DNA of 64,000 nucleotides from positions 12,308,472 to 12,372,471 of the forward strand of contig CM064530.1 in the NCBI GenBank assembly GCA_032716605.1, given 5' to 3'. Below, piece after piece: positions 35,225 through 46,415 of this stretch; position 1 is the first letter of the stretch; each line of letters starts with the position of its first letter. The translations under genes were made by a program, and so were the position numbers. This DNA is from Paralithodes platypus (lineage: Eukaryota; Arthropoda; Malacostraca; Decapoda; Lithodidae). The notes beneath the pieces are model-generated. The model worked only from the letters and a program-made list of their open reading frames with translations, was not told where the DNA came from and did no database searches.

Positions 35225-35560
35225 TTAAGGGGAGATTTCCACTTGAGGGATTTTTTTCTTGACCCCTTTCTCCCTCATGGTTAGCCCCATTGCTTTTGAT
35301 ATTATAAGACGTTCGCCCCATTAGTTTGGCGATTTTAAGAACTTTCGCCCCATTTCTGTCAATTGTAAGACTTTTCGTGCCATTTAGGTGTCAATTTTTT
35401 CCTGGCGAGCGAAAGCGAGCCTGTAATTTAAGAGGAGTCGGCCTTCGGCCGGGACATTTTTCTACCGAAAAATGTACAAATTTATCTTGAAAGGGGGTCT
35501 AGGGGCTGTAATGTTAAGCTTGATGGAGGTCTAGCGAACTAACTAAACACCTCCCCTTTA
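35225..35560 (-). mobile_element. TTAA MITE, subfamily A
   Basis: TTAAGGGGAGATTTCCACTT to AACACCTCCCCTTTA; 336 bp, GGCCTTCGGCC hairpin and core variant GGCGAGCGAAAGCGAGCC. Confidence 0.82.
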
Positions 35561-35579
35561 GGTGGGATATACGTATATA

Positions 35580-36042
35580 CAGGGTGTCCCAGGAGGAAAG
35601 GGCATAACTTTTGGGAAATGATAAAACTAAATATTCTAAGCCTAAAATGTTCTATAAGAAATATTCCAAATCTCAACCAGTAAAGAGATATTGCATGTTG
35701 AAAATGGCATTTTCTTCAGTATTTCCCCATAAGGATGGCCTAGCTGTCCTAGTACCTACCACACCTCCATCTAACTGCAGTTATTTTACCATGTTATTGT
35801 AAAGATATTATAATTCTGTAAGTTGCAAAATGATTATAGATATAATAGCTCACTTTGGACCAGTTGGAAACTATCTGACATGGAAGAGTCCATTACAGTG
35901 AGGCGGGGGAGGACACTATATAAAACCTTCAATATCTTTTTAACGGTTGAGATTTGGACTTTTTGTTATCGAACATTTTAGGCTTAGAATACCTTGTTTT
36001 ATCATTTCCCAAAGTTATGCCCTTTCCTCCTGGGACACCCTG
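35580..36042. mobile_element. MITE Y with long terminal inverted repeats and TA target
   Basis: 463 bp flanked by TA (35578-35579 and 36043-36044). Ends CAGGGTGTCCCAGGAGGAAA and its reverse complement; the inverted repeats run about 120 bases each side (to about 35700 and from about 35923) with few mismatches. No coding capacity. Confidence 0.85.
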
Positions 36043-36094
36043 TATATATATATATATATATATATTTGTTTGTATATACACATATTTATTTATT

Positions 36095-36415
36095 TTTTTT
36101 AGTTTCCTCCCTCAACTTCCATAAAGCTTAAAAAAACACTCCCAAGATACTCCTTCAAGATAAATATGTACATTTTTCGATAAAAAAAAATGTCCCAGCC
36201 CTCTTAAATGACAGGCTCGCTATCGCTTGCCCGGAAAAAAAATAGACACCTATATTGCATGAAAGGTAGTCATATTGGCAAAACATGTGGCGAAAGATCT
36301 TAGAATTGCCAAACTAATGGGGCGAAAGTCTTAACATTTCAGAACTAATAGAGCTAAACATAAAGGAGAAGGGGGTGGGGTGGGGGGGTCACAAAAATAT
36401 AAATCTCCCCCTTAA
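36095..36415 (+). mobile_element. TTAA MITE, subfamily B/A-like, left end lost
   Basis: TTTCCTCCCTCAACTTCCAT, GGCTCGCTATCGCTTGCC and right end AAATCTCCCCCTTAA. The left end runs into an AT-rich tract after MITE Y. Confidence 0.6.
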
Positions 36416-36624
36416 ATAGCATCCTGTTTTTCAAGAACTTTTCGTCATACACCGCCAAACTATAAAGTTCTGACGATACTAGGTAAATAAGCGAGAGAGA
36501 GAGAGAGCGCTCGTGTGATACTGATTCGAGGTGTAAATGCTGAATGCCATTGTGTAGCGATAACCCGAAAAAAAAAAAAAAATCAGTGCTTGATGACGCA
36601 TAGTGTATCGTATCATGGTAAATA

Positions 36625-36842
36625 TTAACCCCTTCTTTACCGATGACGTTTTTTTAATTTGATTTCAGCTACATTTAGACGATTTTATGAAGCTTTTAAA
36701 GGAAGATGTGTGGTAGCAAAAATTATTAATTGAGATAGTCTGTAGCCTTTTAATGGGTAGACGTCCTTCTTGAGCTGAACAAAATCGTCTAATATTTGCC
36801 AGAATATAATTAAAAGTATATCACCGGTACAGAAGGGGTTAA
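36625..36842. mobile_element. TTAA MITE, family P
   Basis: TTAACCCCTTCTTTACCGAT to CACCGGTACAGAAGGGGTTAA; full-length, hairpin interior as in 908-1123. Confidence 0.78.
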
Positions 36843-36969
36843 GCGATTTTATTCAGCTCAGGAAGGAATTTTAAAGATAAATTGGGGTACACAATATTTC
36901 AATTAACCTGTGAACTCCCACAGTCCCTTCCTATGCTTAGTAATATTGCATAATACTATAGTTTATTCA

Positions 36970-37156
36970 CTGTAAGTAGGCGAGAAACCATGACCTCTAA
37001 CCTCTGTAACTCAAAAACGACTAGAGTAATCGAGCTAATATTGATACCGTTTGGGAAGAGTCAGTCAAGGAATAGATGTGGACATTTGCAGTCAATTTTC
37101 TCTAGCCCCTTTTGAGTTACAGAGGACAGAGGTCATGGTTTCTCGCCTACTTACAG
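36970..37156. mobile_element. MITE W, short inverted-repeat element
   Basis: 187 bp with arms CTGTAAGTAGGCGAGAAACC and reverse complement at the right end; pairing extends about 55 bases (ATGACCTCTAACCTCTGTAA against TTACAGAGGACAGAGGTCAT). Target duplication not resolved. Confidence 0.65.
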
Positions 37157-37370
37157 CGATTAGACTATAGCTATTATATCATGAAGAAAGGTGTTATGAA
37201 ACTAAAAGGGTTAATATCGAAAAGTCTAATGGAAATCCCGAGAGCATGTCGAATATGAATAGGGTCGAGGTCTGCATTCGGCCGGGATATTAATAGTGAC
37301 ATTGATTGAATTTCCACACCGGTCAATCAGTCAGTAGCCAAACCAGGACTTTAAAATGAGGAAAGAGGAT

Positions 37371-37373
<3 letters not shown>

Positions 37374-37429
<56 letters not shown>

Positions 37430-37475
37430 AGAAGAACGGAAATACAAAATTATGAAGCACATTAAAAACAAGATA

Positions 37476-37526
<51 letters not shown>
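37374..37526. repeat. Two (GA)n runs in a near-tandem duplication
   Basis: GA runs each followed by AAGA...ATATGAAGCACATTAAAA-type sequence; the intervening phrase AAAATTATGAAGCACATTAA recurs as AAAATATGAAGCACATTAA. Confidence 0.9.
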
Positions 37527-37529
<3 letters not shown>

Positions 37530-37776
37530 AAAGACAAAATATGAAGCACATTAAAACAAAAAAGAGAGCGGAAAGGAAAAACATAGAAAAAGGAGAGACA
37601 AAAGAGAAACTAGAAAAACAAGAAGTAAGAAACAAGATCAAACTAAACACAAATAGAGCAGGCGAAAATAACTAAAAATAAGAAAAACCTAAGACAGACG
37701 AAAGCAGAAAGAAACTGAAAGAATAAGACGGGCAGAAGAAATCAGCAAGACAGGAGAAATAATGGTGACCGGTCAA

Positions 37777-37955
37777 CTCAACCAGTAGACCATTTCAACC
37801 AGTAGCTCTCAACCAGTATCAAATCAACCAATACGGTTAGGTTAGGTTAGGTTAGGTTAGGTTAGGTTAGTACTATATTTTGGCACTGGTTTGGTTGGTC
37901 TGGGTTAATTTGACACTGGTTGAGAGCTACTGGTTGAAATGGTCTACTGGTTGAG
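37777..37955. repeat. Inverted repeat enclosing a telomeric (TTAGG)n tract
   Basis: Left arm 37777-37829 and right arm 37903-37955 pair over about 52 bases; each arm is made of CTACTGGTTGA-type motifs. The loop holds seven GGTTA units at 37835-37870, the arthropod telomere repeat. Confidence 0.85.
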
Positions 37956-38511
37956 ATGACATGGAACCGAGAAATATAGACATAGCCTAAAAAAAAAAAA
38001 AAAAAAAAAAAAAAAACGACAAAACAGACAGAAGAAGAATGACAGACAAGAATAAAGGACAGACAGACAAAAAACAAACCGAAGAGAAAATAAAAGACGG
38101 AAGAACACAAGCATACAAAAGACGGAAGAACAAAAAGGAAGACAAGAAACGACGGAGAACGAAAAACGGGAAGACAAAAGGAAAATGAGGCTGAGGAAAA
38201 GGACAGACAGTAGAAAAAGACAGACCGACAGAAGGGGACAAAGACAGGTAGAATGAACAAGAAAGGACAGGTATAGAAAAAAATAAAGTACGGCAGAAAC
38301 AAAGACAGACACAGAGCAGACAGGCAGACAAAACATATAGATTGGAAGAAAACAACAGAAAGATGCAGGAACAGGAAGCCAGCAGAAAAATGAGACAGAA
38401 GAAACGAGAAAGACAGAAAGATAACAGAAGACAAAGAAAAACACACAGAAAAACAGTAGAAAAATATAAACAAAAACACGGAAGACGAGAAGAACTGGAA
38501 GCCAAGAATAA

Positions 38512-38912
38512 AGGAATGCTGGAGAAGAAAACAGGAATGCTGGAGAAGAAAAAGGGAATGCTGGAGAAGAAAAAAGGAATGCTGGAGGAGAAAAAAGGAA
38601 TGCAGGAGAAGAAAAAAGGAATGCTGGAGAAGAAAAAAGGAATCCTGGAGAAGAAAAACGGAATGCTGGAGAAGAAAAAAGGAATGCTGGAGAAGAAAAA
38701 GGGAATGCTGGAGAAGAAAAAAGGAATGCTGGAGATGCAAAAAGGAATGCTGGAGAAGAAAAAAGGAATGCTGGAGAAGAAAAAAAGGAATGCTGGAGAA
38801 GAAAAAAGGAATGCTGGAGAAGAAAAAAGGAATGCTGGAGAAGAAAAAAGGAATGCTGGAGAAGAAAAAAGGAATGCTGGAGAAGAAAAAAGGAATGCTG
38901 GAGAAGAAAAAA
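38512..38912. repeat. 21-bp tandem array (copy 1)
   Basis: About 19 units of GGAATGCTGGAGAAGAAAAA with small variants, encoding GMLEKKK on the + strand only by virtue of the 21-base period. Confidence 0.9.
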
Positions 38913-40089
38913 CAAACAGGCAAGGAAAACAAGAAAGACAAAATAATATAGGCAGATAGAAGAAAAGAAAGGGCATCCAAAAGAAAACGAAGATGGCAGA
39001 AAGAAAACAGGCATCCAAAAGAAAACGAAGATGGCAGAAAGAAAACGGGCAGACAAAAGAAAAGAAAAAGAGGGGAAATAAACACAGACGTAAAGAAGAA
39101 ATAAAGAAAAATGTCAGACCAAAAAAAAACAGAAAGGAGAAAGGATAATAGTTAGAAACACCAGGAAGATTAGACATACAGGGAGCTAACTCGAGCCGGG
39201 CGACAGATGTGGTGAAATAATGATCCCGGTATAAAAACAACACCAGGGGAGAGAGAGAGAGAGAGCGAGAGAGAGAAAGAAAGAAAGAAATATAGAGGGA
39301 GAGAGAGAGAGACCGAGTGAGAGGTGGAGGGAGGAACGACGAGAGGAAGAAATGGATTGTGGAGAGAACGGAGGCCGAGGAGATGAATGAGCCGTAAGGG
39401 ACGGAGAGGGAGGGTGGGGAATAGGAGTGCTGAGGACATGAGACGAACACACCCCGTTACCTGGCTGAAGCCTCGCTTTTTTACGTGAAAGCCAGAAAAA
39501 ACCTTGTTGGGATAATGGCCCCTCGCCGCGCGCCGCGCGCGCTGCCGCGCGGTCTAAAAACAACATGTTAAGAACAGGATAAACCCAGCCTCGGTAAGGA
39601 AACCAAACTTTGGACACCATTGGACCCCCTTTGCAAATGAAAATGGAGTTAAGTTATTATTTTGTTATCTTAATTTTCGTTTTAATTCTTAGCTTTGTTT
39701 TTTTAGTGGTATTTTCCTCTACAAGATATATTTTTAGTTAATGTTTTTGCATTCTAGTTATAATAATTTTGTTATTTTTTTCCCCATCCCAATATATATT
39801 TTTTTACACGATGATGATGGAGGTCTAAGGAGGAAACTAGACAAAAAAAAAAAAAAAAAAAAAAACGTAAAAAAAAAAAAAAAAAAAAACATTATATAAA
39901 GTTAAAACAATAAGCCAAAAAAATACGACCCTCTCCCCTTAATGTGTGTTGTGTGGTGTGTGTGGTGTGTGTGTGTGTGTCCTTGAGTGTGTCACGGGGG
40001 GGGGGGGGAGGGGGGGGAAGGGAGGGAAGGTACCTATAGGTCTGGGCTGCTTGTCTGGCCTTCCTATCTCGCCTCGGGGGGGGGTTGTT

Positions 40090-40371
40090 TAGCCTCATTG
40101 GGTTTTTTAGATTTTAAGACGTGTGTACGGCTCATTAGTTTGACGAATTTTTTTTCTCTTTTTTCTTTTAAGACTTTCCAACCCCCTTTCTGTGTTGTCA
40201 ATATTAAGACCTTTCGTGTCATGTTGGTGTCGATTTTTTCCTGGCGATCGAGTCCTGTAATTTTATGAGTAACCGCCCATTATGTTTTTGGCCGGTACAT
40301 TTTTTCTTCTATCCGCCACAATGTACAAATTTATCTTTGAAGGGGAGGTCTAGGAGGTGTTTTTTTCTACA
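40090..40371 (-). mobile_element. TTAA MITE, E/A fragment before the gap
   Basis: TAGCCTCATTGGGTTTTTTA, GACCTTTCGTGTCATGTTGG, core reduced to CTGGCGATCGAGTCCTG, and the rightmost part cut by the N run. Carries many more single-base insertions than its twin at 42380-42640. Confidence 0.6.
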
Positions 40372-40471
40372 NNNNNNNNNNNNNNNNNNNNNNNNNNNNN
40401 NNNNNNNNNNNNNNNNNNNNNNNNNNNNNNNNNNNNNNNNNNNNNNNNNNNNNNNNNNNNNNNNNNNNNNN
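40372..40471. other. Assembly gap, 100 N
   Basis: Exactly 100 N. Sequence on both sides belongs to two copies of the same 2.2-2.5 kb segment. Confidence 0.99.
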
Positions 40472-41090
40472 GGTTAATTTGACACTGGTTGGGAGCTACT
40501 GGTTGAAATGGTCTACTGGTTGAGATGACATGGAACCGAGAAATATAGACATAGCCTAAAAAAAACAAAAAAAACAAAAAAAAAAAACAAAAAAACAGAC
40601 AGAAGAAGAATGACAGACAAGAATAAAGGACAGACAGACAAAACACAAACCGAAGAGAAAATAAAAGACGGAAGAACACAAGCATACAAAAGACGGAAGA
40701 ACAAAAAGGAAGACAAGAAAAGACGCAGAACGAAAACGGGAAGACAAAAGGAAAATGAGGCTGAGGAAAAGGACAGACAGTAGAAAAAGACAGACCGACA
40801 GACAGACAGAAGGGGACAAAGACAGGTAGAATGAACAAGAAAGGACAGGTATAGAAAAAAATAAAGTACGGCAGAAACAAAGACAGACACAGAGCAGACA
40901 GGCAGACAAAACATATAGATTGGAAGAAAACAACAGAAAGATGCAGGAACAGGAAGCCAGCAGAAAAATGAGACAGAAGAAACGAGAAAGACAGAAAGAT
41001 AACAGAAGACAAAGAAAAACACACAGAAAAACAGTAGAAAAATATAAACAAAAACACGGAAGACGAGAAGAACTGGAAGCCAAGAATAAA

Positions 41091-41490
41091 GGAATGCTGG
41101 AGAAGAAAACAGGAATGCTGGAGAAGAAAAAGGGAATGCTGGAGAAGAAAAAAGGAATGCTGGAGAAGAAAACAGGAATGCTGGAGAAGAAAACAGGAAT
41201 GCTGGAGAAGAAAAAAGGAATGCTGGAGAAGAAAAAGGGAATGCTGGAGAAGAAAAAAGGAATCCTGGAGAAGAAAAACGGAATGCTGGAGAAGAAAAAA
41301 GGAATGCTGGAGATGCAAAACGGAATGCTGGAGAAGAAAAAAGGAATGCTGGAGAAGAAAAAAGGAATTCTGGAGAAGAAAAAAGGAATGCTGGAGAAGA
41401 AAAAAGGAATGCTGGAGAAGAAAAAAGGAATGCTGGAGAAGAAAAAAGGAATGCTGGAGAAGAAAAAAGGAATGCTGGAGAAGAAAAAAC
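41091..41490. repeat. 21-bp tandem array (copy 2)
   Basis: Same unit and about the same copy number as at 38512-38912, with a different order of variant units. Confidence 0.9.
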
Positions 41491-42240
41491 AAACAGGCAA
41501 GGAAAACAAGAAAGACAAAATAATATAGGCAGATAGAAGAAAAGAAAGGGCATCCAAAAGAAAACGAAGATGGCAGAAAGAAAACAGGCATCCAAAAGAA
41601 AACGAAGATGGCAGAAAGAAAACGGGCAGACAAAAGAAAAGAAAAAGAGGGGAAATAAACACAGACGTAAAGAAGAAATAAAGAAAAATGTCAGACCAAA
41701 AAAAAAAAAAGAAAGGCGAAAGGATAATAGTTAGAAACAACCAGGAAGATTAGACATACAGGGAGCTAACTCGAGCCGGGCGACAGATGTGGTGAAATAA
41801 TGATCCCGGTATAAAAACAACACCAGGGGAGAGAGAGAGAGAGAGCGAGAGAGAGAAAGAAAGAAAGAAATATAGAGGGAGAGAGAGAGAGACCGTACTG
41901 AAGCCAGAAAAACCTTGTTGGGATAATGGCCGCGGTCTAAAAACAACGGTAAGAACAGAAAACCCAGCCTCGTAAGGAACAAACTTTGACACCATGACCC
42001 CTTGCAAGAAAATGGAGTTATTATTTTTGTTCTCTTAATTTTCTTAGCTTTTTTTTTTAGTGGTATTTTCCTACAAGATATATTTTTAGTTATTTTTTCC
42101 TTCTAGTTATAATAATTTGTTATGTTTTTCTCCATCCCAATATATATTTTTTTACAGGTTGATGATGGAGGTCTAGGGAGGAAACTAAAAAAAAACATTA
42201 TATAAAGTTACAACAATAAGCCAAAAAATACGACCCTCTC

Positions 42241-42246
42241 CCCTTA

Positions 42247-42308
<62 letters not shown>
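42241..42308. repeat. (GT)n microsatellite
   Basis: GT run followed by a G run; copy 1 has the shorter, interrupted counterpart at 39944-39980. Confidence 0.95.
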
Positions 42309-42310
<2 letters not shown>

Positions 42311-42379
42311 TTGAGTGTGTCACGGGGGGGGGGGGGGAAGGTACCTATAAGTCTGGGCTGCTTGTCTGGCCTTCCTATC

Positions 42380-42640
42380 TCCCTCGTGTTTAGCCTCATT
42401 GGTTTTTAGATTTTAAGACGTTCGGCTCATTAGTTTGACGATTTTAAGACTTTACACCCCCTTTCTTTGTCAATATTAAGACCTTTCGTGTCATTTTGGT
42501 GTCGATTTTTTCCTGGCGATCGAGCCTGTAATTTTATGAGTAACCGCCCTTTGGCCGGGACATTTTTCTACCGACAAATGTACAAATTTATCTTGAAGGG
42601 GGGTCTAGGAGGTGTTTTTCTACAGCTTGATGTAGGTCTA
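42380..42640 (-). mobile_element. TTAA MITE, E/A fragment after the gap
   Basis: Twin of 40090-40371: CTCCCTCGTGTTTAGCC, GACGATTTTAAGACTTTAC, CTTTGGCCGGGACATTTTTC, CAGCTTGATGTAGGTCTAG. Confidence 0.65.
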
Positions 42641-42662
42641 GCTGGATATACAGTATATGGAA

Positions 42663-42664
<2 letters not shown>

Positions 42665-42752
<88 letters not shown>

Positions 42753-42762
42753 CCTCTCTCTT

Positions 42763-42835
<73 letters not shown>
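42665..42835. repeat. (CT)n microsatellite
   Basis: CT run directly joined to the CR1 fragment. Confidence 0.97.
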
Positions 42836-42838
<3 letters not shown>

Positions 42839-43280
42839 CTGGTCACCTTATCTGATCAAGGACATTGTAAGACTCGAGTCAGTACAGCGTAGAGCGACGA
42901 AGATGATACCCTCATTAAGAAATAAACCATATGAAGAAAGACTTAAACGATTGAACCTGTTCTCATTAAAAAAGAGGAGGTTGAGGGGTCAGCTTATTGA
43001 GTGCTTTAAGATACTAAAAGGTTTCGACAAAGTCGATGTAAATGTACTATTCACATTAAACAATACTAATCAAACTCGCGGAAATGGAATGAAATTAAAA
43101 ACCAAAAAGGCAAACCTAGATGTCACAAAGAGTTTCTTCACCTACAGTGTGGCGACAGAGTGGAATAAACTACCAGCGAGAGTGGTGGAGAGCGACACAA
43201 TAAACGCTTTCAAGGGAAGGCTTGACCTCTATCTGCAGAGGGCTGGGGTGTTATGAAAAAAAAAAAAAAAAAAAAAAATT
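42836..43280 (+). mobile_element. CR1-like LINE, 3' end with poly(A)
   Basis: Open frame entering from the CT tract: YLIKDIVRLESVQRRATKMI, YEERLKRLNLFSLKKRRLRG, EWNKLPARVV and a stop at 43254-43256, followed by an A-rich tract of about 24 bases. The 5' side is truncated within a (CT)n microsatellite. The ORF end is intact. Confidence 0.78.
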
Positions 43281-43509
43281 GTATGTATGTATGTGTATGT
43301 GTGTGCACTGGCACTGTACAGTATGTATATATATACTGTATATATATGTATGTATGTGTGTATGTATGTATGTGTATATGTGTGTGTGTGTGTGTATGTG
43401 TGTATATGTATGTACCGGTGTATATATATACATATATAGTTTGTAAGGCCAGACTGCCTAGTAAGGACCTTGAGGTCTGTGTGGTCTGTGTATCTATGTA
43501 GCTCTATGT

Positions 43510-43572
<63 letters not shown>

Positions 43573-43953
43573 ATGTGTGTGTGTCCTTGAGTGTGTCACG
43601 GGTGGCAGGTGGGTTGGGGGGGGGGGGGGGGACAGATATATATAGCTATAGTCTGGGTAGTTAGTGACGACCTGATTCCCTTACGATATTTATGGTCATG
43701 GCTATTGTCTCTCCTTCAGGGGCTGATGAGATACAAGGAATTACGAGGAATAGTTGGTAGCACGAAATACTTGGTGGTACATTCAAGAGCGTAAATGGTG
43801 ACATATCAGTTTGAATCAGTATTTTTGTGTATTTATTAAAAAAAAAAAAAAATCTGAAATTGAAGAAAAAAATATATATCAATTTTTTTCAGTATTGAAC
43901 ATTACTCAACATTACAATCCTTTATTTCAGTCCAAATGTTTTAGAAATTGGCT

Positions 43954-44024
43954 TTAAGAGGAGATGGGCCGTTTTTCTGGTCACGTTTCTCACTCGTGTT
44001 AAGCCCCATTTGTTTTGAGATTAT
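43954..44024 (-). mobile_element. TTAA MITE, subfamily E, left end only
   Basis: TTAAGAGGAGATGGGCCG and CTCGTGTTAAGCCCCATTTG, then a TA microsatellite replaces the rest. Confidence 0.5.
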
Positions 44025-44150
44025 ATATATACAGTATATATATTATATATGTATTAGATACATACACACGTCAAGTTTGCTCCTTGGTTTGTGGTATATC
44101 ATTGACTTGGTGAAGCCATAAGCAAATCTTTGTCAATAAAGTGCTCTCCC

Positions 44151-44690
44151 TCATATGATTGTTGTTGTTGTTGTTGTCATTCCCAAGGCTGCCTGGCCGA
44201 ACAGCCCCGAGTCCCTAAGGAAGGCCATGGCCACGATCGGGCTTTCCCACCGGGCTCTCAAGGAGTGTAGATTATGTTGTTGGTGTAAGTGATTATGTGG
44301 AATGCAGTCTTCTATGATGTGTTTAATAGTGTGGGGTGCTGTGTTATATCCTGGGCAGGTGTCGACGACGGAGACATTCAGTCTCTTCTGATAGCTCAGA
44401 AGAGCTGGATGGTGCCCACATCTCAGCCTGGCCAGGTGGAATCTGTCCTCGCGAGGAAGGGAGGACTGAGAAGGATGGATTTTGGGAGGTCGTGCCTGCA
44501 GCTGTGTGTTGTCTTGGAGTGATTGGATGGCACGGCGAGAGATATGAGTATGGTTGTGCTTCTGGAAGCTGGTTTGGGGTGGGCAGGGAGGGAGAGATGA
44601 CAATATTTGTATGTGATATCGTGTGCTGGGTGTTGTTCAATTCGAGTGAGATATTCCAGCATATATTCCTACACTTACCCACCCTATTTA
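44151..44690 (-). mobile_element. R1/Jockey-like LINE, 3' end of ORF2
   Basis: Minus strand: QSSLPREDRFHLARLRCGHH, LLSYQKRLNVSVVDTCPGYN, APHTIKHIIEDC, WESPIVAMAFLRDSGLFG. The Cys/His pattern (DTCPGYNTAPHTIKHIIEDC) is the C-terminal zinc-knuckle-like motif of these LINEs. The element ends in a short (CAA)n tail on its own strand at 44160-44177. It is 5' truncated at about 44690. Confidence 0.72.
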
Positions 44691-44768
44691 ACATCTAACA
44701 TACATTAATACAGTACAGAGCGAACCAAACGTAAGGACAGCTGAGACATGACTTATTAGCGCTACCTT
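44643..44768. repeat. MITE V fragment
   Basis: Same sequence as one arm of the palindrome at 45132-45551: CCTACACTTACCCACCCTAT through ACGTAAGGACAGCTGAGACA and GACTTATTAGCGCTACC. Confidence 0.6.
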
Positions 44769-45131
44769 AACTTATGTGTTAACCTACAGGTACCTTTAAC
44801 CCTCTCCGACATATGATGCGATTTTGAGCCTATTGGGGATACTTTAAAGCCTTTGTCACCATCAGGGGTATTTAGAAACCTTTAGTTTAGTTACTTCAAC
44901 CTCTGCAGTTGTCTTTGAGTTAGCTGTGGGCAGAAAACTAATTTTGGAGAGGTAATTATTAGAGTGAGAGAACTCTTTCTTATTGCTAATCTGGCAACCT
45001 CTGCGTCATAAATGCGTGAAAGGGTTAAGATATCCATAGGGCTTAGCAGAACTAATGTTGATATATTGTTACCTTCCCCTTCATTGTCCTCTCCGCCATT
45101 TGTCTTTCCATTCTCTCATATTTGCACTGTA

Positions 45132-45551
45132 CAGTCGGCATAATAAGTGATGGATCGGCACCAAGTATATTTTGATCCATAAGTGGTTGCTGCAATATCT
45201 AAACTCAATGTATCCATTTCGAGGGGGATATACAAACCTATTCCTACACTTACCCACCCTATTCGACATCAGACAGACATTAATACAGCCCAGAGCAAGC
45301 CAAACGTAATGACCGCTGAGACATGACTTATTAGTGCCACTGTATGGACGCGCTAATAAGTCATGTCCCAGCTGTCATTACGTTTGGCTCGCTCTGTGCT
45401 GTATTAACGTCTGTCAGATGTTGAATAGGGTGGGTAAGTGTAGGAACATATATTTCACTCGATATGAAGAAATAAAGCTTAGATATTGCTGATACCAATT
45501 ATATTGATCAAAATATACTTGATGTCGAGACTTGACTTATTAGCTGCCACA
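45132..45551. mobile_element. MITE V, large palindrome with TA target
   Basis: CAGTCGGCATAATAAGTGAT at the left, flanked by TA, and GACTTATTAGCTGCCAC at the right. Arms pair for most of their length around a centre near 45347 (CCTACACTTACCCACCCTAT against ATAGGGTGGGTAAGTGTAGG). Internal ends near 45345 also resemble element termini, so two elements joined head to head is possible. Ends look mariner/Tc1-like. Confidence 0.65.
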
Positions 45552-45554
45552 GAA

Positions 45555-45988
45555 CTAAAGGCGTTGTCACACGAGTAATTTTTCCGTCAATTTGTACGAG
45601 CAATAGTCCTCTGGCAGCTTGATAATATAAGTACCATAAAACCGTTGTCACACGAGCTCTTTTTCCGTCAATTTTCCATGGGCAAGTTTTTTCTCGTTAT
45701 ATTTAGGGATTTTTTTTGCACTGGTATCGGTAACTAGACTGAAGGTAGAGTATGTTAGGCGGCTGAATTCTGGTAAAGTGTAATATTTGAAGCTGCCAGA
45801 CCTTAATTGCCCGTAAAAATTGCTCGAAAAATGGCTCGTGGGACACCGGCTTAAGAAATAAACTACGTAACATAATCTCTACCTTCGATCTAGTTTCCGA
45901 TGCCAAGGCGAAAAAGCCTCAGAATCGTTCGAGAAAAAACTTGATCGTCGAAAGTTGCCGGAAATACGCTCGTGTGACACCGGCTTAA
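45555..45988. mobile_element. TTAA MITE, family S, with a second S nested inside
   Basis: Outer copy begins GGCGTTGTCACACGAG and ends GCTCGTGTGACACCGGCTTAA. Inner copy at 45637-45854 begins TAAAACCGTTGTCACACGAG and ends GCTCGTGGGACACCGGCTTAA. Shares the right TTAA with the C element. Confidence 0.6.
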
Positions 45989-46365
45989 GGGGGGTGACCT
46001 GTTTTTGTTCTGTCCTTTTCTATCTTTCTCTGGCTTGTATCCATTTGGCCCCATTCAGCCTACTGTTTTAAGACGTTTATCCCCATCCAGGTGACAATAT
46101 TTTACTGGTGAGCGGTAGCGAGCCAGCATATTTTTTATTTTTGTTTGACATCAGGCTAAATTTGTAAATTTTTCGATAGAAAAATGTCTCCGGCGAAGCC
46201 GGATTTCTTCATATAATGTTGGCTCGCTATCGCTCGCCAGGAAGAAATCGACACCTAGATGGGGATAAACGGCTTAAAATAGTTGGCTGAATGGGGCCGA
46301 ATGGATACAAGCCAGAGAAAGCGAGAAAAGGACAGAAATAACCAAAAGCAGGTCACCCCCCTTAA
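45985..46365. mobile_element. TTAA MITE, subfamily C
   Basis: TTAAGGGGGGTGACCTG to GGTCACCCCCCTTAA; 381 bp, full-length, both halves well preserved. The 30-bp array starts about 50 bases after it. Confidence 0.85.
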
Positions 46366-46415
46366 AACACTCCTCCCCCCCCCCCCCCCTTCCCCCGGTA
46401 TTCATTTATGATTCT

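Larger units (their letters stand above)
37903..40371. repeat. Duplicated segment, copy 1
   Basis: Begins GGTTAATTTGACACTGGTTG; contains an A-rich tract, a purine-rich stretch, a 21-bp array, a GA tract and a MITE fragment in the same order as 40472-42624. Copy 1 has an extra block of about 180 bases near 39313-39494. Confidence 0.9.
40472..42624. repeat. Duplicated segment, copy 2
   Basis: Starts at the same base as copy 1 and ends at the same motif (TTTTTCTACA), then runs on into unique sequence. It differs from copy 1 mainly by indels, most dense at 41880-42240. Confidence 0.9.

Noticed and set aside
37862..39450. Minus-strand frames up to 487 codons rich in Phe, Leu and Ser that look like membrane proteins (also 40350-41740)
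   Set aside because: They read the complement of a purine-rich tract and a 21-bp array; several frames are open at once and the residues reflect composition only.
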